Assembly (NCBI GenBank): GCA_001443485.1
Contig: LDXQ01000016.1
Coordinates: 1 to 41,337 of the forward strand
DNA length: 41,337 nt
Source of the DNA: Candidatus Sysuimicrobiota bacterium CSP1-3
Lineage (GTDB): Bacteria > Sysuimicrobiota > Sysuimicrobiia > Sysuimicrobiales > Humicultoraceae
Reading direction: 5' to 3'
In this document: positions 32,456-39,040 of the stretch, in pieces
Layout of the letters: every line of letters starts with the position of its first letter
How positions within the stretch are numbered: position 1 is the first letter of the stretch
Position numbers and translations under genes: made by a program
The notes under the pieces: generated by a model
Databases searched by the model: none
Seen by the model: the letters and a program-made list of their open reading frames with translations, nothing else
Told to the model about the DNA's origin: nothing

Positions 32456-33969
32456 GTCGAGTCGCCGCAGCCGCCATCAATCTCGCCGGCGTCACGGTGC
32501 GGTTTGCCGCCGCCCCGGCGCTGGACAGCGTGACGCTACGCATTGCGCCGGGGGAGTTCGTGGGCGTGATCGGGCCAAACGGCGCCGGGAAGACGACGCT
32601 GCTGCGGGCGATCGCGGGGACCCTGCCGCCCACGGCGGGGGCCGTCACGGTGGACGGGCGAGAAGCGGCGACACTGGCTCCGCGGGAGCGGGCGCGTCTG
32701 GTCGCCGCGGTGCCGCAGGTGGAGGGACCGCCCGCCGGATTCACCGTGGAAGAAGTGGTCTTGATGGGCCGCACACCGTACCTGCGGCGCCTGGGACCGA
32801 TCGGCGAGACCGACCGGCAGCGCGCCGCGGAGGCGATCCGCCGCACGCGCGTCGACCACCTGCGGGACCGGTTCGCGGAGACGCTCAGCGGCGGTGAGCG
32901 GCAGCGTGTGCTCATCGCCCGGGCGCTGGCCCAAGACGCGCGCATCCTGCTGCTGGACGAGCCCACCGCGCACCTGGACATCGCGGTGCAGCTGGAGATC
33001 ATGGATCTGCTGCTGGAGCTGCTCCCGGGCGGACTCACGCTGGTGGCGGCGCTGCACGACCTCAACCTGGCGGCGATGTACTGCCGCACCCTCGTGCTGC
33101 TGGAGCGGGGGCGGATCGCGGCGCTGGGCGCGCCGGAGGAGGTACTCACTCCCGAGGCGCTGCGGCGGGTCTACGGTGCGACGGTCCTGGTGCGGCCGCA
33201 TCCGCTGACGGGGCGGCCGCACGTGACGGTGATGGGGAGGAAGGCCGCGCCGGCTGAGGGAATTCCCAGGGCAACCATGCCGGATGCGGTCAAGCGCCGG
33301 CTCATTGTCGCCATCGACGGGCCGATGGGGTCGGGCAAGTCCACCGTCGCCCGAGGTGTGGCTCGGGCGCTGGGCTTCCGTTACATCAATACCGGCTGGA
33401 TGTACCGGGCCGTGGCCCGGGAGGCGCTCCGCCGCGGTGTCCCGCTGGACGATGCCGCCGTGCTGGCCGAGATCGCGCGCACCCTGGGATTTGAATTCCG
33501 CGAGACGCCGCAAGGGGCGCGCCTTTTCGCGGCGAGCGAGGACGTGACCGAAGCAGTGGCGGCGCCGGAGGTGAGCGAGGCCGCCTCCCGTGTCAGCACC
33601 CACCCGCCGGTGCGGGAGGCGCTGGTGGCGCTGCAGCGGCAGATCGGAGCCTCAGGCGGCGTAGTGATGGAAGGGCGGGACATCGGCACGGTGGTCTTTC
33701 CCGACGCCGAGGTGAAGGTCTTCCTGAACGCGACCCCCGAGGAGCGCGCCCGCCGCCGCTATAACGAACTGCGGCAGAAGGGGGCGGAGGTGTCCTTCGA
33801 GGAACTCCGTGCGGCGGAGCAGGAGCGGGACCGGCGGGACCGCGAGCGGACGCACTCGCCGCTGCGTGTCGCGGCGGATGCGGTGGTCGTCGACACGACG
33901 GGGAAGACCGCGGATCAGGTGGTGGAGGAGGTCCTGGCGCTGTGCCGGGGGCGGGCCGATGTGGTATAG
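32452..33969 (+). CDS. cmk: BtuD/FecE-type ABC ATPase fused in frame to cytidylate kinase
   Basis: One open frame of 505 residues encodes two enzymes. Residues 1 to ~255 are an ABC ATPase with Walker A 'GPNGAGKTT', Q-loop 'VAAVPQVEG', signature 'LSGGERQRVLIARAL', Walker B 'ILLLDEPTAHLD' and H-loop 'ALHDLNL'. Residues ~276-505 are CMP kinase: P-loop 'GPMGSGKSTVARGVARALGF', 'NTGWMYRAVARE', 'MEGRDIGTVVFPDAEVKVFLNATPEERARRRYNEL'. No stop separates them. An internal ATG at 33277, after AGGG, could also make CMP kinase alone. CMP kinase converts CMP/dCMP to diphosphates. The plsC gene overlapping the end is the usual cmk partner. I have annotated the uninterrupted frame. Confidence 0.9.
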   Translation: MSRVAAAAINLAGVTVRFAAAPALDSVTLRIAPGEFVGVIGPNGAGKTTLLRAIAGTLPPTAGAVTVDGREAATLAPRERARLVAAVPQVEGPPAGFTVEEVVLMGRTPYLRRLGPIGETDRQRAAEAIRRTRVDHLRDRFAETLSGGERQRVLIARALAQDARILLLDEPTAHLDIAVQLEIMDLLLELLPGGLTLVAALHDLNLAAMYCRTLVLLERGRIAALGAPEEVLTPEALRRVYGATVLVRPHPLTGRPHVTVMGRKAAPAEGIPRATMPDAVKRRLIVAIDGPMGSGKSTVARGVARALGFRYINTGWMYRAVAREALRRGVPLDDAAVLAEIARTLGFEFRETPQGARLFAASEDVTEAVAAPEVSEAASRVSTHPPVREALVALQRQIGASGGVVMEGRDIGTVVFPDAEVKVFLNATPEERARRRYNELRQKGAEVSFEELRAAEQERDRRDRERTHSPLRVAADAVVVDTTGKTADQVVEEVLALCRGRADVV

Positions 33970-34627
33970 GCTGAACGTCGCCGTCTTCGCCTGGTACTTC
34001 CGCCGGGCGTTCGGCTTCCGCATCGAGGGGCGGGAGCATGAGCCGCGGCCCCCGTACATCATCGTCGCCAATCACGCCAGCGCGGTGGACCCCCCGCTCG
34101 TGACCCGCGCCGTGCGGGCCCGGATCGCGTTCGCCGCCAAGGTCGAACTGGCACACCATCCGCTGGTCAAACTGTGGCTCCGCTCGGTGGGGAGTTTCTT
34201 CGTGCGGCGCGGCCAGGTGGACCGCAAAGCGATCCGGGCCGGCCTGGAGGTGCTGCGCCGGCGCCTCGCGCTGGGGATCTTCGCCGAAGGGACGCGCAGC
34301 CTGGACGGCCGGCTGCAGCCCTTTGAAGATGGGGCCGCCTACTGGGCGCTAAAGGTGGGGGTGCCGGTCCTGCCGATCGCCATCGTCGGTAGCCACCGCA
34401 CGATGCCGGTGGGCGCGAAGAAGATCCAGCGGCACCCGGTCCTGGTCCGGATCGGCCCGCCGGTTGCGGTGCCGCGCGTGGAGGGGAGGCTGACCGGCGA
34501 GGTCATCCGTTCCTGGAGTCGCCGCTTTGAACAGGCGGTGGCTGAGCTGCTGCCTCCGGAGCAGCGGCCCCTGTCCGAAGCGGCACCCGCCGCGGTTCCC
34601 TACGACCAGCGCTCCCGCCCGCGATAG
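33959..34627 (+). CDS. plsC: 1-acyl-sn-glycerol-3-phosphate acyltransferase
   Basis: The ATG at 33959, overlapping the cmk stop by 11 nt, gives 222 residues. The acyltransferase motifs are in order: I 'NHASAVDPP' (HX4D), II region 'SFFVRRGQVDRKAIRAGL', III 'FAEGTRSLDG' and IV 'VPVLPIAIVG'. The enzyme acylates lysophosphatidic acid to phosphatidic acid at the membrane. cmk-plsC adjacency is common in Bacillota and relatives. Its last 28 bases overlap the convergent transglutaminase-like gene. Confidence 0.95.
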   Translation: MWYRLNVAVFAWYFRRAFGFRIEGREHEPRPPYIIVANHASAVDPPLVTRAVRARIAFAAKVELAHHPLVKLWLRSVGSFFVRRGQVDRKAIRAGLEVLRRRLALGIFAEGTRSLDGRLQPFEDGAAYWALKVGVPVLPIAIVGSHRTMPVGAKKIQRHPVLVRIGPPVAVPRVEGRLTGEVIRSWSRRFEQAVAELLPPEQRPLSEAAPAAVPYDQRSRPR

Positions 34628-35244
34628 TAGACGACCGGCGCGTCAGGGTGCCGCTTGCGGAAGGCGACATAGCGCTTCCGCAGTTGCCGGTAGCGGCGGT
34701 TCGACGAGCGTAGCGGGTTGTGCAGGTACGTGATCAGGAACTGCTCCAGCCACCACATGTTCCGCCGGTTGAACCGCCAGTCGTAAGTCAGCTCCCGTAG
34801 ATCCACGAGCGCATAGCCGGTGAGCCGTCCGGTGAAGTCCACGTAGGGATCGTAGTAGCTCCAGACGAGGTCGCGGATGGTGCGGAAGACGGGTTTCCTG
34901 CCGTGCAGCCCGGCGTCCCGCGACCGCGCCACCGCCCCCCAGCGCCCGCGGTGTTTGAAGACGAAGAGGACGTGGTCCAGGTCGTCCTGCGACTCCAGGC
35001 TGACCACGAGCGGCGGATAACCGTGCTGCTCCAGGACGACGGCCGCCACCAGCGCCGCCTCCATGCAGTGCGTCTCGCCCTCGCGGACCACCTGGCGGAA
35101 GGAGCGGAGCGTCGTGCCCACGCGGTGGTGGTCATAGCGCAGGGCGTTGAGAAACCGCTGCGCCTGCCGCGGCGTCCGGTGCGCGCGGATGACGGCAAGC
35201 TCTTTACGCGTGAAGGCGCGGCGGGGCGGGGGTTTGTGGATCAC
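34600..35244 (-). CDS. Transglutaminase-like cysteine-fold protein
   Basis: This 214-residue protein has no signal peptide. A papain-like transglutaminase triad can be read in the right order: Cys60 in 'GETHCMEAALVAAVVLEQHGYPPLVV', His91 in 'DDLDHVLFVFKHRGRWGAVA' and Asp110 in 'RSRD'. Homologues are predicted peptidases or amidases with unknown substrate. The long basic C-terminal part ('LRSSNRRYRQLRKRYVAFRKRHPDAP') is unusual. The GTG start has no ribosome site and lies 30 bp after the lipid kinase stop, so it is probably the last gene of the ferritin-HMGR-kinase run. It overlaps plsC tail to tail by 28 bp. Confidence 0.78.
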   Translation of the reverse strand: MIHKPPPRRAFTRKELAVIRAHRTPRQAQRFLNALRYDHHRVGTTLRSFRQVVREGETHCMEAALVAAVVLEQHGYPPLVVSLESQDDLDHVLFVFKHRGRWGAVARSRDAGLHGRKPVFRTIRDLVWSYYDPYVDFTGRLTGYALVDLRELTYDWRFNRRNMWWLEQFLITYLHNPLRSSNRRYRQLRKRYVAFRKRHPDAPVVYYRGRERWS

Positions 35245-35274
35245 CGGTTCTTGTCGTAGTCCGGCGGCTGGATC

Positions 35275-36195
35275 TCAGCCCGTGCCGCCCGGCGGCGCCA
35301 GAACCTCCAGAGCCAGCGGCACCACGGTGAACGTCGCCGGGACGCGGCCGATGAGTTCGCCGTCCGCCTGCACCGTGAGGGGGGTCTCACTGGTCACGGT
35401 GACGGTGGCGGCGCTCTCCACATCGACCTTCGGATGATTCACGTGCTGGCCGCTGAACGTCTTCGGGAGGAGCCGCAGCACTTCGAGTTTCGTCACATTG
35501 CCGATAGGGATGACCTCGAAGAGCCCGTCGTCGGGCGAGGCGCCGGGGCAGAGGCGCATGCCGCCCGCGGCGCGGAAAGTGTTGCCCACGCCGAGCATGA
35601 AGAGGCGCTGCCGGCGCACGGTGCCGTTCATGCGGATTTCCATGTCCACGGGATTGTAGACGACGAGCATTTTCAGGATGCCGGCCAGGTAGATCACCGG
35701 TCCGGGCATCCGCTTCTTCAGCGCTGGGGGCAGGCGATCGGACCAGTCGTTGACCTGCTGCGCCACCTCGCCGCCGAACCCCACCGTGGCGATTGTGACG
35801 AAGTAGCGGCCGTGGACCAGGCCCACGTCGACGCGACGGCGCGCCCCGGTCAGGATGGTTTCCACGGCGCCCATCGGGTCGCTGGGGATCCCGATGGCGG
35901 CGGCGAAATCGCTGCCGGTGCCCGCGGGGATGACCGCCAGAGCGGTGCGGTTCTGGCCACCCTGCAACAGGCCGTTCACCGCCCAGTGGACGGTGCCGTC
36001 TCCGCCCACCGTCAGGATCACGTCGGAACCATCGCGCACGCCCGCGGCCGCCAGGTCTACTTCGTGCCCCCGCCGTTCCGCAGTGGCGTCGGTGATCTGC
36101 CAGCCGGCCGCGACCAGGCGGGCGCGGGCCGCGGGCCAGACCTTCAGCGAGCGGCCGCCCCCGGCGGTGGGGTTGATGATGGCCAGGGCCCGCAC
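35275..36195 (-). CDS. Diacylglycerol kinase-family lipid kinase (YegS/BmrU-like)
   Basis: This 306-residue kinase has the conserved nucleotide site 'ILTVGGDGTVHWAVNGLL' (GGDGT), preceded by 'IINPTAGGG', and followed by 'LAVIPAGTGSDFAAAIG'. 'VGNTFRAAGGMRLCPGASPDDGLFEV' is the typical metal/phosphate region of YegS/DagK proteins. They phosphorylate a lipid alcohol such as diacylglycerol, undecaprenol-type or sphingoid substrates; the acceptor is not fixed by sequence. The GTG starts six bases after the HMG-CoA reductase stop, so the two are cotranslated, suggesting an isoprenoid-linked or membrane lipid role. Confidence 0.92.
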   Translation of the reverse strand: MRALAIINPTAGGGRSLKVWPAARARLVAAGWQITDATAERRGHEVDLAAAGVRDGSDVILTVGGDGTVHWAVNGLLQGGQNRTALAVIPAGTGSDFAAAIGIPSDPMGAVETILTGARRRVDVGLVHGRYFVTIATVGFGGEVAQQVNDWSDRLPPALKKRMPGPVIYLAGILKMLVVYNPVDMEIRMNGTVRRQRLFMLGVGNTFRAAGGMRLCPGASPDDGLFEVIPIGNVTKLEVLRLLPKTFSGQHVNHPKVDVESAATVTVTSETPLTVQADGELIGRVPATFTVVPLALEVLAPPGGTG

Positions 36196-36201
36196 GGCGC
36201 G

Positions 36202-37551
36202 TTACGCCCTTCCGCTCTGTTTGAGGTGGGCCGTGGCGAAGTTTTCGCTGCCGGCGCTGGCCATCGCCGCGGAGGTCGAGAGGTCCAGGCACAGGGTGGC
36301 GGCGGCGACGATCTGCGCCAGCCGGTAGGCACTGCCCGGCCCGGTGCAGCGCATCAGGGAGAGGTAGGCCCGCGCGTACGGCAGGACCGTGCCGCCGCCG
36401 ACCGTGCCGACCTCCAGACTGGAGAGTCGGATCGACAGGTGGACGCCATCGGCCACGGGCTCGAGGACCTCGTGCGCCATGCTGCTGGTGCCCACCATGC
36501 CCAGGTCCTGGCCGGTGGCCGCGAAGATGGCGGCGATCGCGGACGCGGGCGTGGCGGCCACAGACTGCATGTCGCTGGCAATACTGCCGTGCATCCCGGC
36601 GTGTTCCAGCGCGATCATGTCTGCGGCCGTCGTGCGCAGGACCCGGCGGAGAGTCTCCCCGCTGATGGTCGCTTCCGCCAGCACGGTCTTGCCGTGGCCG
36701 CCCTCGATGTAGTAGAGCGCACTCGCCTTTTTGTCCCCGCCCATGTTCGCCTCCAGGAAGAGGCGGACGGGGTGGATGCCGGTCTCCGCGGGGAAGCGCT
36801 TCAGGATGAACGCGTGATTCAGGGCGTGGGAGTTGCGGGTGATCATGTTCAGCCCGGCCGCGTCACCGGTGGTGTAACGGTAGAGGATGTGGCAGGCTGA
36901 GCCGACGACGTGCGTGTCCACCTCCCAGAGCTGGGCGTGCCGGCTCAGGCGGGCGACGCCGCCGACCTGTTGCTCGAAGAGCGGGTTCCGCGGATCGCGC
37001 AGCCAGGCGCGCATCGCCGGGGCGTTGGCGGCCACCCAGCGGGAAAAGGTCACCGCGTCCTCGGTCGTGCGGAAGACGAAGCAGGAGTCCCGCGTCATCC
37101 GGTCGTGCAAGACAAACGTGCGCACGCCGCCCGCGGCGAAGACTGCGGTGATCCCTCGCAGCATCGAGGCGGAGAGGCCGCCCTCGGTGTGGGCCAGGGG
37201 CACGTACACGTCCTCGGTGTCGCGGCTGTCCTCGATCAACTGGCCGGTCTCGGCGTGCACGCGGTACCGGCCGAGGTTCACCCGCAGCGGGCCGACGATA
37301 CCCACCGGCAGGACCATGTGCGCGGTGAGGGCTTCCTGCGTCCGGGCGAATTCCTCTGCGGCCAACGGCCACTGCCAGATGAAGTCGTGGGTCGGGTCCC
37401 AATACGGCTGCGCCCGCAGCGCGGCCTGGCGCTCGGCGATCTGCTCGGGGGTGTTCTTCCGCGGCCAGAGGTAGCGCCGTTCGGAGCCCGGCGGCCCGGC
37501 CGCTCCAGCCGGCGCCTTCGGCGTGGCGACGATCTTCGGTTTCCGACTCAC
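36202..37551 (-). CDS. hmgA: Class I-type HMG-CoA reductase
   Basis: I prefer the GTG at 37551, which overlaps the ferritin-like stop as GTGA, over the track GTG at 37593; this gives 449 residues. Catalytic parts are present: 'LPVGIVGPLRVN', Glu123 in 'AHTEGGLSAS', 'GDAAGLNMITRNS', the Lys in 'GGDKKASALYYIEG', Asp349 in 'TGQDLGMVG', 'VGTVGGGTVLP', and a C-terminal His in 'ATAHLKQSG'. DKK, DAxGxNM and GQD point to the NADPH-type class I (archaeal/eukaryotic-like) enzymes rather than class II. It reduces HMG-CoA to mevalonate. No other mevalonate-pathway gene is adjacent. The ~30-residue N-terminus is not conserved. Confidence 0.9.
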   Translation of the reverse strand: MSRKPKIVATPKAPAGAAGPPGSERRYLWPRKNTPEQIAERQAALRAQPYWDPTHDFIWQWPLAAEEFARTQEALTAHMVLPVGIVGPLRVNLGRYRVHAETGQLIEDSRDTEDVYVPLAHTEGGLSASMLRGITAVFAAGGVRTFVLHDRMTRDSCFVFRTTEDAVTFSRWVAANAPAMRAWLRDPRNPLFEQQVGGVARLSRHAQLWEVDTHVVGSACHILYRYTTGDAAGLNMITRNSHALNHAFILKRFPAETGIHPVRLFLEANMGGDKKASALYYIEGGHGKTVLAEATISGETLRRVLRTTAADMIALEHAGMHGSIASDMQSVAATPASAIAAIFAATGQDLGMVGTSSMAHEVLEPVADGVHLSIRLSSLEVGTVGGGTVLPYARAYLSLMRCTGPGSAYRLAQIVAAATLCLDLSTSAAMASAGSENFATAHLKQSGRA

Positions 37552-38501
37552 GCGAGCGCGGGGCGCGGATGACAGATCATGGTCAGGAGGCACCCGAAGC
37601 AGCGCGGCAACGACAGGCCCGCCAGGTGGAGCGTCGTGCGCGGCTGCGGGGCCTGGGGTTGCTCGTCCGGCCGCTCGGGCGGCGTGTCATCGGGACGATC
37701 CCCGGGCGGGCCGCCGTTGGTCAGGCCGATGCGCTTGCTGAAGTACTCCAATTCGCCCCAGAGGCGATCGAGGAAGGCGTTGCCGTCGAAGTTCAGCGCC
37801 CCGCAGTCGGCGCGCAGCCGGTCCTCCATCGCGCGCATGATGCGGAACAGTTCGTCGCGCATCTCCACGAGCGCCTGCCGCCGCGCCGCCTCCAGCTTCG
37901 GCACGTTCCGGCGCAGGTAGTGCTCGGCGAACGCCTGGTGGCGCGACTCGTCCACGAGGATCTTCGCTGACATCCGTCCGAAGAGTCCCTCGCGCTGCGC
38001 GTCAGCGAACCACTGGTAGAAGAGCTTGGCGAACAGGTCGCTGATCAGGATGCCCCAGACCCAGTCGACGCGGTCGCCGGTGCGCAGGCGGTGGTGGTAG
38101 CGAAGCATCTCCGGCAGTTCGCGGAGGCCCATCGGGTGGTACTCCAGTTTGCGGTAGAGGCGCGTCAGCGCCTCGAAGTGACGGGCCTCGTCCATGATGA
38201 AGGACGCCAGGTAGATCTGCGCCGTCGACTCTCCCGCTTCCATCATCTGCGGTAGGATGTTCGCCGCGCCGGCCATCGCCGTCTGCTCGCCCAGGTACAC
38301 CGGGGTGAGCATGCGGGCCAGGGCCTGGTTCTGCCGCGGGGTCATCTGCAGGGCCTGCCCCCAGTCCAGGTCGCGGGAGGTCCACTGCATCTTGGCCGCC
38401 TTGTGGAAGAGGTTGATCAGCAGGTCGTCCTCGAGATCCGGGAAGATGCGCACGACGCTGCGGATCCCGGAGGTGCGCCGGGGCGTGGGCCGGTCACTCA
38501 A
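37548..38501 (-). CDS. Ferritin-like diiron protein (R2-like)
   Basis: This 317-residue helical protein has carboxylate-His metal motifs of a ferritin-like diiron enzyme: Glu72 in 'LGEQTAM', Glu105/His108 in 'MDEARHFEAL' and Glu185/His188 in 'VDESRHQAFAEHYL'. The third-helix carboxylate is less clear (Asp155 or a neighbouring acid). The pattern is like ribonucleotide reductase R2 and R2-like oxidases, but no R1 gene is near, so an oxygenase or oxidase is more likely. A disordered Pro/Glu/Asp linker leads to a short tail with CFGC plus another Cys-His ('CHPRP'), perhaps a metal site or redox pair. The start is TTG with a perfect TATAAT promoter upstream. It leads the HMGR operon. Confidence 0.82.
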   Translation of the reverse strand: MSDRPTPRRTSGIRSVVRIFPDLEDDLLINLFHKAAKMQWTSRDLDWGQALQMTPRQNQALARMLTPVYLGEQTAMAGAANILPQMMEAGESTAQIYLASFIMDEARHFEALTRLYRKLEYHPMGLRELPEMLRYHHRLRTGDRVDWVWGILISDLFAKLFYQWFADAQREGLFGRMSAKILVDESRHQAFAEHYLRRNVPKLEAARRQALVEMRDELFRIMRAMEDRLRADCGALNFDGNAFLDRLWGELEYFSKRIGLTNGGPPGDRPDDTPPERPDEQPQAPQPRTTLHLAGLSLPRCFGCLLTMICHPRPALA

Positions 38502-38566
38502 GGTGAGTTCCCCGTTTCCTGGTGTGTCATGAAGAGCGCAGCGCGCCGGAAATGCTGCTAGAGGGC

Positions 38567-38595
38567 ATTATACGCAAAACGGGGTGTCCTGTCCT
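38567..38595 (-). promoter_or_regulatory. Promoter of the ferritin-like/HMGR operon
   Basis: A perfect TATAAT (38567-38572, minus strand) follows AGGACA (38590-38595) with a 17-nt spacer. It lies 66 bp before the TTG start of the ferritin-like gene. This is the best -10 match in the window. Confidence 0.72.
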
Positions 38596-38621
38596 GTTTC
38601 GGGGGGCCCGCGGGTTTCTGC

Positions 38622-38627
38622 TATCGT
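38622..38627 (+). promoter_or_regulatory. -10 box of a probably leaderless transcript (thioredoxin-fold gene)
   Basis: TATCGT with a TG extension (TGCTATCGT) is followed by exactly seven bases and a GTG start. The sequence in between (AAGGGCC) could be a weak, very close ribosome site, so leaderless expression is not certain. Confidence 0.45.
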
Positions 38628-38634
38628 AAGGGCC

Positions 38635-38964
38635 GTGAACCGCGCCGGGGAGCCCCTGGCTGTGGAGGTCCTGACCCCGCTGCTGGCCGTCTGGGGCCCG
38701 TCGCGCCCGCGTGAGTGGTCGGAGGCCCGCACCGACTACTATCGCCTCTGGCGGCTGCTGGATGCCATCTCCGACCGGTTCCGCGGCCGGGTCACAGTCT
38801 ACATTGTGGATCCCGTCTCGCTGCAGGGCCTCTTCAAGATCACCCGCCACCGCATCCGGCGCTTTCCCACGTTTCTGATTGGCGGCCGGGAGAAGTACAC
38901 CGGCTGGGATCTGGAGGAACTCGCACAGCGAATTGAGGCCCGGCTGGCCCGGACAGTGTCCTGA
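38635..38964 (+). CDS. Small thioredoxin-fold protein lacking CxxC
   Basis: The GTG at 38635 gives 109 residues. 'VEVLTPLLAVWGPSR' at the start, 'RVTVYIVDP' in the middle and 'RRFPTFLIGGREKYTGWDLEELAQRIEARL' at the end read like the strands and cis-Pro loop (FPT) of a thioredoxin or arsenate-reductase-like fold. There is no cysteine at all, so disulfide chemistry is excluded; a binding or scaffolding role is more likely. It is divergent from the ferritin-like gene and about 76 bp ahead of ispH. Confidence 0.6.
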   Translation: MNRAGEPLAVEVLTPLLAVWGPSRPREWSEARTDYYRLWRLLDAISDRFRGRVTVYIVDPVSLQGLFKITRHRIRRFPTFLIGGREKYTGWDLEELAQRIEARLARTVS

Positions 38965-38970
38965 CCACCG

Positions 38971-38999
38971 TTGCCCCTGGCGCCGTGGGGCGATATCCT
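38971..38999 (+). promoter_or_regulatory. Predicted promoter of ispH-der
   Basis: TTGCCC (38971-38976), 17-nt spacer, TATCCT (38994-38999), each a 4/6 match, lie 41 bp before the ispH ATG. GAGGG precedes the ATG by only three bases. Confidence 0.45.
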
Positions 39000-39040
39000 G
39001 AACTAGGCCTCTGAACCGGCGTTCGGCCACCCGAGGGTTC

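Noticed and set aside
35434-36900. 488-residue plus-strand ORF opposite the lipid kinase and HMGR
   Set aside because: Shadow frame crossing two well-supported genes; composition is His/Asp/Gly-rich with no recognisable domain.
37548-38501. Calling the ferritin-like protein ribonucleotide reductase R2
   Set aside because: No R1 subunit nearby, no clear radical Tyr position, third-helix carboxylate unclear, and it is operonic with HMGR.
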